Positions 51,614-59,392 of a stretch of 64,000 nucleotides of DNA are shown here, piece after piece. The position numbers and the translations under genes were made by a program. Position 1 is the first letter of the stretch. Each line of letters starts with the position of its first letter. The stretch comes from JBEKIK01 sp963838495 (lineage in GTDB: Bacteria; Planctomycetota; Planctomycetia; Pirellulales; Thermoguttaceae), in assembly GCA_963838495.1 (NCBI GenBank), contig CAWIRC010000001.1:992001-1056000 (forward strand). Direction: 5' to 3'. The notes under the pieces were generated by a model. The model made no database searches, was not told the DNA's origin, and saw only the letters and a program-made list of their open reading frames with translations.

Positions 51614-52607
51614 ATGAAAACCGTCGTCTATTGCAGCCCGTTTGTCCCTGTCGAATGGATAGCGGCCCATGGTCTGCGCCCGCATTGGCTAAGGCTGCCA
51701 GCGGCATGGAGCAGGCCGCTAATCGCGGTGACGCGCGGGATCTGCCCATTCGCCGGTGCAATTATCGACGCGGTTTCATCCGGCATCGAGGCCGGCGCCC
51801 TGGTGCTGACGACGATATGCGATCAGATGCGTTATGCCGCCGCGGTTCTGGAAAACCGCGGCAGGTGCCCGATCTTTCTTTTAAACGTGCCTTCCACCTG
51901 GCAAAGCGGCCAGGCCCGGAATCTTTACCTTGATGAACTTGTACGGCTGGGCCGATTCTTTGTGCAAATAGGCGGCAAGTCGCCGGGCGCCGCGGATTTG
52001 GCCGAGGTTATGCTGCAGTACGAGCGCGCGTGGTTCATTGCTTTCAGCGCGGGACAGGCTCTCCGCCCGGGCGTTTGCCCAAGCGGCAGCCGATGTTCGA
52101 GGCCCGTTGACAGAGATCTCCAAATTAGCCAATGGCAAGCCACATTTGAATGGTGTCGGCCTGGCCGTTCTTGGCGGCCCGCTTTTGGAGCCGGATTATA
52201 ATTTCTTTGATTTAATCGAGCAGGCCGGCGGCCGCATCGTACTCGATGCCACGGAAGGCGGCGAGAGAACTTTGCCGCGGCGCTTTGATGCGGCAAGACT
52301 TTCGTCCGATCCCTTGCAGGAATTGTCCGCCGCATATTTTGACGCCATTCCCGACGCCTTTCGCCGGCCCGATAGCGGGCTTTACGAATGGCTCGACCGC
52401 GAACTGGCCGTCCGCCAAGTCCGGGGGATCATCTTCCGCCGATACGTTTGGTGCGATATTTGGCACGCGGAATTGCATCGCTTGAAAAAAAGGTATCCCG
52501 TGCCGGTGCTGGAAATCGACGCCGGGACGCTGTCCGGATCGGGCGAGGCCGGCGCCTCCAGTCGCGTCCAGGGCCGCATCGAGGCATTTCTGGAGATGCT
52601 CGGATGA
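51614..52607 (+). CDS. 2-hydroxyacyl-CoA dehydratase family protein, subunit 2 (frameshift)
   Basis: About 330 residues when repaired. Family features: VVYCSPFVPVEWIAAHGLRP, TTICDQMRYAAAVLE (Cys ligand candidate), LLNVPSTWQSGQARNLYLDELV, then after a break near 52060 RIVLDATEGGERT and VRGIIFRRYVWCDIWHAELHRL. The break fits a small base loss between SAGQALRP and the second frame. It overlaps the next gene by 4 bp (ATGA at 52604-52607), so subunits 2 and 3 are probably paired. Reaction unknown. Confidence 0.8.
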
Positions 52608-53980
52608 CTGATACCGCCAGGCGGATCACCCTTGACGAGTGGGACCTGCGATACGCCGAGCTGCGGGCCAAAGGCTTGCGTGAGCCCGATTACGGCGGTC
52701 CCCTGCGCCGCCACGTGAGCGACGGCGACTTGCGCCTGCAAAAACTCCACATGGACAACTCAGCGGCCGCACTAAGGTTGTGGAACTTTTTTCTTTCGGA
52801 AGAAGATCGCTTGCATCGATGCGTCGCACAAGGCAAAAAGCTTGTAGGGACTATGAAAGACCTGGGCACCGTGCCGGTCATGGCCTATTCATTTAGCAAT
52901 CTTGTGGCCTTTTATCCGGACGGGGCCTGGTGGCTTCCCTGCGTGATGCAGTGCAGCACTGGGCTATTGGAGATTGCCGACTCGTTGGGGATCGACGATT
53001 CGTTTTGTCCCGTGCGCGCGATGCTGGGTGCATTTGTAAAGGGAGAGGACTTCCCGCTGCCAGGACTGATTACCTGCAGCGTGGGGGCTACTTGCGACGA
53101 TTTTTCGGCAATTGCCCAGCGTTTGGAGTCACTGGGATTTCTGATCATGTGGTGGGAAATCCCGCATCGCCGCCGGCCGGAGGCGTCCGAGGAGGCCGTC
53201 GAGCTTCCCGGCGGGTTTGTCGCGCCCGCCAGCCAGGTGGCTTTTGTGAAATCGGAACTCCAGCGGGTTCGGCAGGCATTGGAGGCATATTCCGGCGAAA
53301 AATTATCCGAGCAGCGGCTTTCGGCGGGGATTGAACGCGCAAACCAGGTCCGCTCTTTACTGGCAAAGCTCAGGCGGCTTGTTTATTCAGCAAGCCCCTG
53401 CCCGCTGCCTTCCCTGGAGATGCTGATTGCCGAGATGCTTGCGATTCACTTTTGCTCGGACCATAATGAAACGATACAAGTATTGACGGCGCTGTTGGAG
53501 GAAGCCGAGAGCCGGATCAAAGCCGGAGTTGGCGTGCTCTCGGCCGACGCCGTGCGGATATTTTGGGTAAATCCGGTGGCCGATCTGCGGGCGATGAATT
53601 TGCTGGAAGACGCCGGCGGCCGGGTATGCGGAACAGAATACATGATTTGCCACGCCTTGGATCCTATTCCCATGAATTTACCGCCCATGGAAGCACTGGC
53701 CCGGGCCGCACTTGCCGATCCCATGGTCGGCTCGGCATGGGAGCGGGCGGAAAGGATCTGCGCCGACATCGGCCGTTTCGGCGCCGAGGCGCTGGTGATT
53801 TCGCGCATTCCGGGAGCAAGCCACTGCGCCATGGAAGCAGATGTAATCGGTGAAGCGATCCGGGAGCGGATTGGCATCCCGATCCTGGAAATCGAGGTGC
53901 CGCCGCTTTCCGACGCCATCGAGCCAACCCTGCGCACGCGCTTGGAAGCCTTGGTAGAAACAGTGCGGGAACACCAATGA
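52604..53980 (+). CDS. 2-hydroxyacyl-CoA dehydratase family protein, subunit 3
   Basis: 458 residues. Reads through without a break. Typical features: PVMAYSFSNLVAFYPDG, CVMQCSTGLLEIADSLG, CPVRAMLGAFVKGEDFP, LITCSVGATCDDFSAIAQRL, RVCGTEYMICHALDP and a C-terminal PILEIEVPPLSD strand. Several Cys could bind an Fe-S cluster. I took the ATG at 52604 overlapping the previous stop rather than an upstream frame at 52388 inside subunit 2. It probably forms a complex with subunit 2; the activator ATPase is two genes downstream. Confidence 0.82.
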   Translation: MTDTARRITLDEWDLRYAELRAKGLREPDYGGPLRRHVSDGDLRLQKLHMDNSAAALRLWNFFLSEEDRLHRCVAQGKKLVGTMKDLGTVPVMAYSFSNLVAFYPDGAWWLPCVMQCSTGLLEIADSLGIDDSFCPVRAMLGAFVKGEDFPLPGLITCSVGATCDDFSAIAQRLESLGFLIMWWEIPHRRRPEASEEAVELPGGFVAPASQVAFVKSELQRVRQALEAYSGEKLSEQRLSAGIERANQVRSLLAKLRRLVYSASPCPLPSLEMLIAEMLAIHFCSDHNETIQVLTALLEEAESRIKAGVGVLSADAVRIFWVNPVADLRAMNLLEDAGGRVCGTEYMICHALDPIPMNLPPMEALARAALADPMVGSAWERAERICADIGRFGAEALVISRIPGASHCAMEADVIGEAIRERIGIPILEIEVPPLSDAIEPTLRTRLEALVETVREHQ

Positions 53981-53989
53981 ACAATATGT

Positions 53990-54068
53990 AAAGCCGCGAC
54001 CACTGGTCGCGCGTGTGGATAATCTGAGTACCATTCAATCACCGCGACCGATGGTCGCGGCTTTACAG
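53990..54068. repeat. Pair of GCGACC-GGTCGC palindromes
   Basis: TAAAGCCGCGACCACTGGTCGCG and CCGCGACCGATGGTCGCGGCTTTA lie in inverted orientation in the gap between subunit 3 and the activator ATPase. Together they could form one long hairpin, as a REP-like element or an operon-internal processing site. The motif recurs near 29971. Confidence 0.65.
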
Positions 54069-54087
54069 GGTTGATGAAAGTAATTCT

Positions 54088-54885
54088 ATGATTTGCGCAG
54101 GAGTAGACGCCGGATCGAGAACCACCAAGGTCGTGCTGCTGGAATCCGGCAGTCTGGACATGGTGGCCGCCGGCGTCGTTAACCAGGGCATCGACCAGGA
54201 CGAATTGGCGGGAAACCTGTTCAAGCGATTGCTGCGCGAGAACGGCATCGGCCGCGAACAAGTCGGCGCAATAGTAGGCACGGGCTACGGACGCAAACTC
54301 ATCAGCATCGCCGATAAAACGATCACCGAAATTTCCTGCCAGGCATGGGGCGTTCGCCACCTTATGCCCGACGCGCGGACCGTCATCGACATCGGCGGGC
54401 AGGACAGCAAGCTCATGCGGCTCAACACAGACGGCACGGTCGGCGATTTTACGATGAACGACCGCTGCGCGGCCGGGACCGGGCGCTTTCTGGAAATGCT
54501 GGCTACGCAACTGGGCGTTAAACTCGACAGCCTCGGGCATTTGGCCGGGCAAAGCCGCAATCCGGCCGTCATCAGCAGCATGTGCGTGGTCTTCGCCGAA
54601 ACCGAAATCATCGGACTTTTGGCCTCGGGAACAACGCCCGCCGACATCGTCGCCGGCGTATTGACATCGATCGCCACGCGCGTGGCGGCAATGTCCGGAC
54701 GCAATTTGAGTTCGCCCATAGTATTGACCGGCGGAGTGGCAATGGTCCCAGGCATGGATGCCGCTCTGAGCGCGATCTTGGGCGAGAAGATTTCAGTCGC
54801 GCCGCAACCGCAATTGACCTGCGCGCTTGGGGCCGCGATTCTCGCCTGGCGCCAGTCCAACGGCTACAGCACGCCGGCAACCTAG
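54088..54885 (+). CDS. BadF/BadG/HgdC-type activator ATPase
   Basis: 265 residues, the usual length. ASKHA-fold motifs: GVDAGSRTTKVVLLE (phosphate 1), IDIGGQDSKLM (phosphate 2), TGGVAMVPGMDAAL (adenosine). Cys in NDRCAAGTGRFLEML and ISSMCVVFAETEII match the two Cys that bridge a 4Fe-4S cluster between monomers in HgdC. It couples ATP hydrolysis to low-potential electron transfer into the dehydratase-type proteins encoded just upstream. One activator for three dehydratase-like subunits. Confidence 0.92.
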   Translation: MICAGVDAGSRTTKVVLLESGSLDMVAAGVVNQGIDQDELAGNLFKRLLRENGIGREQVGAIVGTGYGRKLISIADKTITEISCQAWGVRHLMPDARTVIDIGGQDSKLMRLNTDGTVGDFTMNDRCAAGTGRFLEMLATQLGVKLDSLGHLAGQSRNPAVISSMCVVFAETEIIGLLASGTTPADIVAGVLTSIATRVAAMSGRNLSSPIVLTGGVAMVPGMDAALSAILGEKISVAPQPQLTCALGAAILAWRQSNGYSTPAT

Positions 54886-55011
54886 ATGGATTTGACCGGG
54901 CAATGAATTGCACTGCACTTTACCGTTTGCTTGCAACATTACCGTATAAATGATAAAATTTATTTTGCCTTAAAATTAATCGCTTGCTCAGATTATCGGC
55001 AAGGTGTCGCA

Positions 55012-56303
55012 ATGAAGGACATGGAGAAGCGCAAACGGGTAATGGCCCGCTCAATGCGGCTGGGTCACTGCATTTGCGATCACAAAAAGTCATGCCCTTG
55101 CGACATCATGCGGGAAAAAGACATCTGCCCTTGCGCCGGCGAAGTTGTAGACGGCCATGCCGGCCCGGTGCGCCTGATGGAACTGGTCGAGAGCGCGGGC
55201 TGCGCCTCCAAAATCGACGAGGCGACGCTGAAGCGAGTGCTCGACGGGCTCCCTTTTCTCGACGATCCGCGGGTGCTCGTAGGGGCACCGGCCGGCGACG
55301 ATGCCGGCGTGTACAAGCTTGACGACGATCTGGCCTTGGTGCAAACCGTTGATGTCTTCACCCCGTCGGTGGACGATCCTTACACGTTCGGGCAGATCGC
55401 GGCGGCAAATTCCTTAAGCGACGTGTATGCCATGGGCGGCCGGCCAATAACCGCTCTTTCTATCGTGGGCTTTCCCATCCGCACAGTGCCGGACGAAACC
55501 ATGCACCTGATTCTCCGCGGCGGAGTGGACAAGATGTGCGAGGCCGGCGTGGCCGTGATCGGCGGGCACAGCATAAACGACAAAGAGATCAAGGCCGGAT
55601 TCGCCGTTACCGGCCTGGTTCATCCCGGCAAGATGGTTACCAACGCCGGGGCCAGGCCCGGCGACCGGCTGATCCTCACCAAGCCGCTGGGCACTGGAAT
55701 CATGGCCTTTGCGGCGCAGATCGGCCGCGCCCGGCCGGCGGCCCTGAAGCGGCCGCGCGGTCCATGGCCATGCTTAACGACGCCGCCTCGAAGATAATGA
55801 TCGAACTGGGGGCGCATGCTTGCACAGATGTGACTGGTTTCGGGCTGGCGGGTCATCTGGCCTCGATGGCCGCCGCGAGCGAAGTCAACGTGGAAATCAT
55901 CTGGGACGATCTGCCCTTGCTCACCGGCGTGCTCGAATGCCTGGGCGAGGGAATCGCCTCCGGCGCGGTGGAACGGAACCGGGAATCATCGGGCCGCCGC
56001 CTGATCGCGGACGAGAACGTGCGGCCCGCTATGCTGGATCTTTGTTTTGATCCGCAGACTTCAGGCGGACTGCTGATCGCCGTTGCAGAAAATACGGCAA
56101 ATAATTTGTTGGAAAAACTGCGCGCCTCCGGAGTTCCGGACGCAACGATAATCGGCAAAGTTTTGGATTCCGGACCGGGCCGGGTGTTTTTGCTGAGCGA
56201 CGGGCGGCGGAAAGTGCCGACGACCGGGCCGCCGGCGCGGTGCTTGCCGCAACGTCCGCCGGCAATCCAACAACTAGAGAAAAACCTCTTGAAACGGAGA
56301 TAA
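55012..56303 (+). CDS. selD: Selenide, water dikinase SelD with Cys-rich N-terminal extension (frameshift)
   Basis: About 430 residues. SelD core: LVESAGCASKID (catalytic Cys and Lys), GDDAGVYKLDDDLALVQTVD, FTPSVDDPYTFGQIAAANSL, SDVYAMGGRPITAL, VIGGHSINDKEIK, LTKPLGTGIM, then after a break near 55747 VTGFGLAGHLASM and DPQTSGGLL. One missing G restores the frame. It makes selenophosphate for Sec-tRNA synthesis. Before the core lies an extra about 45-residue segment with CIC-x5-CPC-x8-CPC spacing (CICDHKKSCPCDIM and ICPCAGE), not part of ordinary SelD. The ATG at 55012 follows AAGGTG. Confidence 0.92.
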
Positions 56304-56308
56304 TAAAT

Positions 56309-56653
56309 ATGAGTTGTTGCGAAGGGAATCATGCGTCGCAGCCGGACGCCGCGAACGAAACCGGCGGCACTGTCCAAACCGAGCGCAAATTCCAGGAATT
56401 CCTGGAGGCCGCCACTTCGCCCGGGGCTTTGGACAAGAAGACCAAGCAGGCCGTCGCCATTGCCCTTTCCGTCTTGGCCAAATGCGAACCATGCGTAAAA
56501 AGCAACGTAAAAAAGGCAAGAGACATGGGGCTTTCGCAGGCGGAAATCGACGAGGCCGCCTGGCTGGGCATTGCTTTCGGCGGATCGCCCGCCATGGCGT
56601 TTTACAAAAGGGTTCAGGGTTCAGGGTTCAGGGTTCAGGAGAATAATGGCTAA
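56309..56653 (+). CDS. AhpD/carboxymuconolactone-decarboxylase-like CxxC protein
   Basis: 114 residues. Starts 5 bases after the selD stop with GGAGA nearby, so co-translated. AhpD core: ALDKKTKQAVAIALSVLAKCEPCVKSN with the redox CxxC (Cys-Glu-Pro-Cys), then ARDMGLSQAEIDEAAWLGIAFGGSPAMAFY. In AhpD the CxxC pair and nearby His/Glu act as a peroxiredoxin-reducing site. Some members of the family are selenoproteins at this Cys; this one has Cys. The last residues are encoded by GGGTTCA heptamer repeats (56610-56639), so the C-terminus is probably altered. Confidence 0.85.
   Translation: MSCCEGNHASQPDAANETGGTVQTERKFQEFLEAATSPGALDKKTKQAVAIALSVLAKCEPCVKSNVKKARDMGLSQAEIDEAAWLGIAFGGSPAMAFYKRVQGSGFRVQENNG
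56610..56639. repeat. GGGTTCA tandem heptamer array
   Basis: Four copies of GGGTTCA in a row, overlapping the 3' end of the AhpD-like gene and coding its tail (VQGSGFRVQ). Such heptamers are probably simple-sequence intergenic repeats. Confidence 0.7.
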
Positions 56654-56659
56654 AACAAT

Positions 56660-56747
56660 TCGGAGATCAGAATTGCAAATTGTAAATTGAACAGTACTTT
56701 CAAATTTGAGGAGGTTAGTATATACCCCGTCCAATTTGCAATTTGAA
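56660..56747. repeat. AATTTGCAATTTG-type short repeats
   Basis: Repeated pieces such as AATTGCAAATTGTAAATTG (56672) and CAATTTGCAATTTGAA (56732) flank the left end of the insertion sequence. Similar runs occur at 57786-57815 on its right and at 13446-13492. The IS seems to have inserted into one such run. Confidence 0.5.
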
Positions 56748-57786
56748 ATGGTCTTGTTGACTAATTCCACTCGAACAAAGGAAGTCCGAGGTGGGTGTAT
56801 TTGTTAAGGATTTTAGATCTTAGTCGTGTTTCTGTTTTTTGATTTTGAATCAAACGGTTTTTCAAATGGTCGCCGAAGCAACATTTCATTCGATACATGG
56901 CTGTTTCCGAAAGGCTGCGGCGATGGTAGCCGACTCGCTCTTTCCAGTGCCTGCGGCCGTGGCGGCGGATTTCTCGAATCGCCAAGTCCCGTGCCAGAGG
57001 ACGGCCACGAGAATTTCCGTGTCGCGAAATCTTCGCGTTGCGTCGCGGCGGGATGATTGCCTTTATCCCGCGTTTTTTCAACGTTCTGTAAACCTTTCGT
57101 TGATCGTAAGCTCCGTCGCCATACAATTTTTCAACCGGCGAGTGGACTTGATCCAACAGGTTGTCCGTTTGGCCGGCGTCATCGCAACTATTTTCCGTCA
57201 TGGTTTCCGCCACGATCTCATGCGTATCCGGATTGATCGCCAAATGCAACTTTCGCCAGAAACGACGTTTCGTTTTGCCATGCTTACGCATTTTCCATTC
57301 GCCTTCGCCGAAAACCTTAAGCCCGGTGCTGTCTACAACCACGTCGATCGGGCCGGTATGTTTTCTAACTTCCAGCAATATAGCCATTTTCGCTGCTCGC
57401 TTGGCCAACGACGTATAATCCGGTATATCAATGATTACTTCCATCAGTTCGGCAAGCGATTTTCCCAATCCTTCCGTTTGGCGATAGGGCAATTGAAAAA
57501 GCTCTCGCAAAACGAGCATACACTCGATTGCCGTATCGCTGAAGACAAAAGGGTGTCCAACCTTGGGTTTCGCATTGTTGTGATGCCATTTGTCAATCGT
57601 GTCCTCGTTAAACCAGAAGGTAATCGACCCCCGCTTAACGAGAGACTCGTTGTATTTTCTCCAATTTGTTATTTTATACGTACCTTTGCGTGTCCCGGCC
57701 ATGTCGAAACTCCTTTCATGACGTTTGTGTTGTTAGGTTCCTCCTTGTTTTACGTACTGAACGCATGAATAGTTCGACAAGACCAT
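56748..57786. mobile_element. IS5-family-like insertion sequence
   Basis: About 1039 bases. The ends are imperfect inverted repeats: left ATGGTCTTGTTGACTA (56748) and the right end, read on the other strand, ATGGTCTTGTCGAACTA (57786). A putative 5-bp target duplication TTGAA lies at 56743-56747 and 57787-57791; because the site is itself repetitive this is uncertain. It carries one transposase gene on the minus strand and separates the selD operon from tRNA-Sec. Confidence 0.8.
56761..57702 (-). CDS. IS5-family transposase
   Basis: 313 residues, intact. DDE-type catalytic domain: VDSTGLKVFGEGEW (first Asp), LYGDGAYDQRK (second Asp), and a C-terminal RRSLSETAMYRMKCCFG region with the Glu. A DUF4372-like N-terminal part (WFNEDTIDKWHHNN) is typical of IS5/IS1182-like transposases. 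The gene fills the IS. No frameshift or stop is visible, so the element may be active. Confidence 0.9.
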   Translation of the reverse strand: MAGTRKGTYKITNWRKYNESLVKRGSITFWFNEDTIDKWHHNNAKPKVGHPFVFSDTAIECMLVLRELFQLPYRQTEGLGKSLAELMEVIIDIPDYTSLAKRAAKMAILLEVRKHTGPIDVVVDSTGLKVFGEGEWKMRKHGKTKRRFWRKLHLAINPDTHEIVAETMTENSCDDAGQTDNLLDQVHSPVEKLYGDGAYDQRKVYRTLKKRGIKAIIPPRRNAKISRHGNSRGRPLARDLAIREIRRHGRRHWKERVGYHRRSLSETAMYRMKCCFGDHLKNRLIQNQKTETRLRSKILNKYTHLGLPLFEWN

Positions 57787-57847
57787 TTGAAATTTGCAAT
57801 TGTCAATTTGCAATAAAGTACATTGAACGCAAACTGGTATTATTTGC

Positions 57848-57943
57848 GGAGGTGACTGGCGTCTGGTGGCGCCCCTGGTCTTCAAAACCAGTGTGGGGTT
57901 CGCAAGGGTCCCGGGTGGGTTCGATTCCCATTCGCCTCCGCCA
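57848..57943 (+). tRNA. selC: tRNA-Sec (anticodon UCA)
   Basis: 96 bases including an encoded CCA. The acceptor stem is 8 bp (GGAGGTGA with TCGCCTCC; one G-T pair), the anticodon stem CTGGT/ACCAG closes a 7-base loop CTTCAAA with UCA at 57882-57884, the variable arm is long, and the T loop GGTTCGATTCC is standard. The 8-bp acceptor, long variable arm and UCA anticodon together define tRNA-Sec; a normal tRNA would not have this shape. It reads UGA as selenocysteine with SelB. Confidence 0.95.
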
Positions 57944-57983
57944 TATTTGAAGAAATTGAAAGTAAAGCGGAGCTTAATAGCTT

Positions 57984-58343
57984 ATGTGGTTATTTATCAG
58001 GTGCGCCATTTTGCCGGGACTGCTGATTTTGGGCGGTTTGGCCTCGCTGATTTACGGGGCGAGATTTCATTACTTGCCGGTTATTACAAAGGAAGCGGCG
58101 AAAAAGAATATCGACATCCCGGCGGCACTTTCGCAAATCCCCCAACCTTTCTCCGGCGCACAAGGATTCGGCGCCCCGGCGCAAACCCAAAAGCAAACCG
58201 TGCGCAGCATGGAAGTGGTCCTGATCAAAATATCCGAGCCAGCCCTGATCCGCGATGTGACGGTGGGCGGAGTCGCCTTGAATAAATCCGATAAGCTCGA
58301 ACGCACCTATAGCGGCAAGGCGCCTTCGCTGTGCCCTACGTGA
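57984..58343 (+). CDS. Small membrane-anchored protein, function unknown
   Basis: 119 residues: one N-terminal membrane helix (RCAILPGLLILGGLASLIYG) and an extracytoplasmic rest with ISEPALIRDVTVGGVALNKS. It ends LCPT followed by TGA. The next gene begins after a good ribosome site (AAAGGAGG), so the TGA is taken as a normal stop, although UGA here could in principle be Sec (see rejected items). It forms a pair with the Fe-S membrane protein downstream. Confidence 0.6.
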   Translation: MWLFIRCAILPGLLILGGLASLIYGARFHYLPVITKEAAKKNIDIPAALSQIPQPFSGAQGFGAPAQTQKQTVRSMEVVLIKISEPALIRDVTVGGVALNKSDKLERTYSGKAPSLCPT

Positions 58344-58361
58344 GTGAAGTGAAAGGAGGTC

Positions 58362-59222
58362 ATGGCGTCCATGGCCAAGAACAAACAGGGTACGACGGCG
58401 TCCAGGCTTGCCGGGTGGCGATGGTGGATCCAGACGGGATTTCTCTTTGCCTGGCTCGATCCCTTTATGCTCCGCATGCACACCGTATGTTCGCCGGTTT
58501 TTCACTGCTATTCTTGTCCATTGGCCACGTTTGCCTGCCCGATCGGGGTGCTGGCCAACTTTAGCGCCATTCACATAATTCCGTATGCCGCCCTGGGCAC
58601 GCTGATTTTCATAGGGGCCGCATTCGGGAGTTTCGTGTGCGGCTGGGCCTGCCCCTTCGGTTTTTTGCAGGATTTGGCGAACCGAGTTCCCACGCGCAAG
58701 TTTACATTGCCCGCTTGGATGGGCTGCTTCCGCTACGTATCGCTAATCGTGCTGGTTTTGGCAGTGCCATATTTTTGGGGAGAGGGCCATCCCTTGTTTA
58801 TTTGCCGACTTTGCCCGGCCGGCGCCCTGGAAGGGGCCTTGCCAAGCATGGGCCAGGCGGCAATCGATGGCCAGGCCATAGTTTGGCCCACGGCGGCAAA
58901 AATGATTATTCTGGGCCTGTTTTTGCTTGCCATGTTCTTTACATGGCGACCTTGGTGTATGCTGTTTTGCCCTTTGGGAGCAATCTACAGCCTTTTTGAC
59001 TCGGTATCTCTCTTTTTCCTCAGTTTTCACAAGGATCGCTGCCGGGAGTGCGACCGCTGCCGCAGCCTGTGCCGCGACGGCGTCAGCGCCGAACAGCGAG
59101 TCAACGGCTTGCGCTGCGTCCGCTGCTTGGAATGCACGAACTGCAATGCTATTACCATCAGCACAGTTTTTGCGCATTTCGATAAAGAGATAAGCAACCG
59201 CAACGATCAAAATGCCGGTTAA
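58362..59222 (+). CDS. NapH-like polytopic membrane protein with 4Fe-4S cluster motifs
   Basis: About 286 residues, with at least four membrane helices. Cys motifs: HCYSCPLATFACPIG (N-terminal), CGWACPFGFLQDL, ICRLCPAGAL, WCMLFCPLGAI and a C-terminal double cluster RCRECDRCRSLCRDG with CVRCLECTNC, as in NapH/RsxA-like quinol-oxidising or ferredoxin-like membrane proteins. It would pass electrons across the membrane to a periplasmic partner. AAAGGAGGTC stands directly before the ATG at 58362. It sits immediately upstream of the predicted secreted selenoprotein, a possible partner. Confidence 0.8.
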   Translation: MASMAKNKQGTTASRLAGWRWWIQTGFLFAWLDPFMLRMHTVCSPVFHCYSCPLATFACPIGVLANFSAIHIIPYAALGTLIFIGAAFGSFVCGWACPFGFLQDLANRVPTRKFTLPAWMGCFRYVSLIVLVLAVPYFWGEGHPLFICRLCPAGALEGALPSMGQAAIDGQAIVWPTAAKMIILGLFLLAMFFTWRPWCMLFCPLGAIYSLFDSVSLFFLSFHKDRCRECDRCRSLCRDGVSAEQRVNGLRCVRCLECTNCNAITISTVFAHFDKEISNRNDQNAG

Positions 59223-59392
59223 AAGCGTATTGATCACATCTCTGTAAAAAACCGACCAATGAAATTCGGTTATATACGATGTAGCAAACAAAAAGATGTT
59301 TAGCCCCGTGCCTCCCGGGTTGGGATTGACGGGTCCATGCCGGCGGGAATATTATTAGCGTGTATTTTTGAAAAATGGAGGTGCAAAAAATC

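Noticed and set aside
52388..52603. Longer start for dehydratase-like subunit 3
   Set aside because: The extra 72 codons lie wholly inside subunit 2; the ATGA overlap start at 52604 fits better.
54931..55011. Upstream start for SelD
   Set aside because: The added residues are not like SelD, and AAGGTG precedes the ATG at 55012.
58319..58361. UGA after LCPT at the end of the small membrane protein as a second selenocysteine (C-P-T-U)
   Set aside because: A second UGA follows three codons later in the same frame, and a strong ribosome site (AAAGGAGG) with the next gene start lies directly after. The simple reading as a stop is better.
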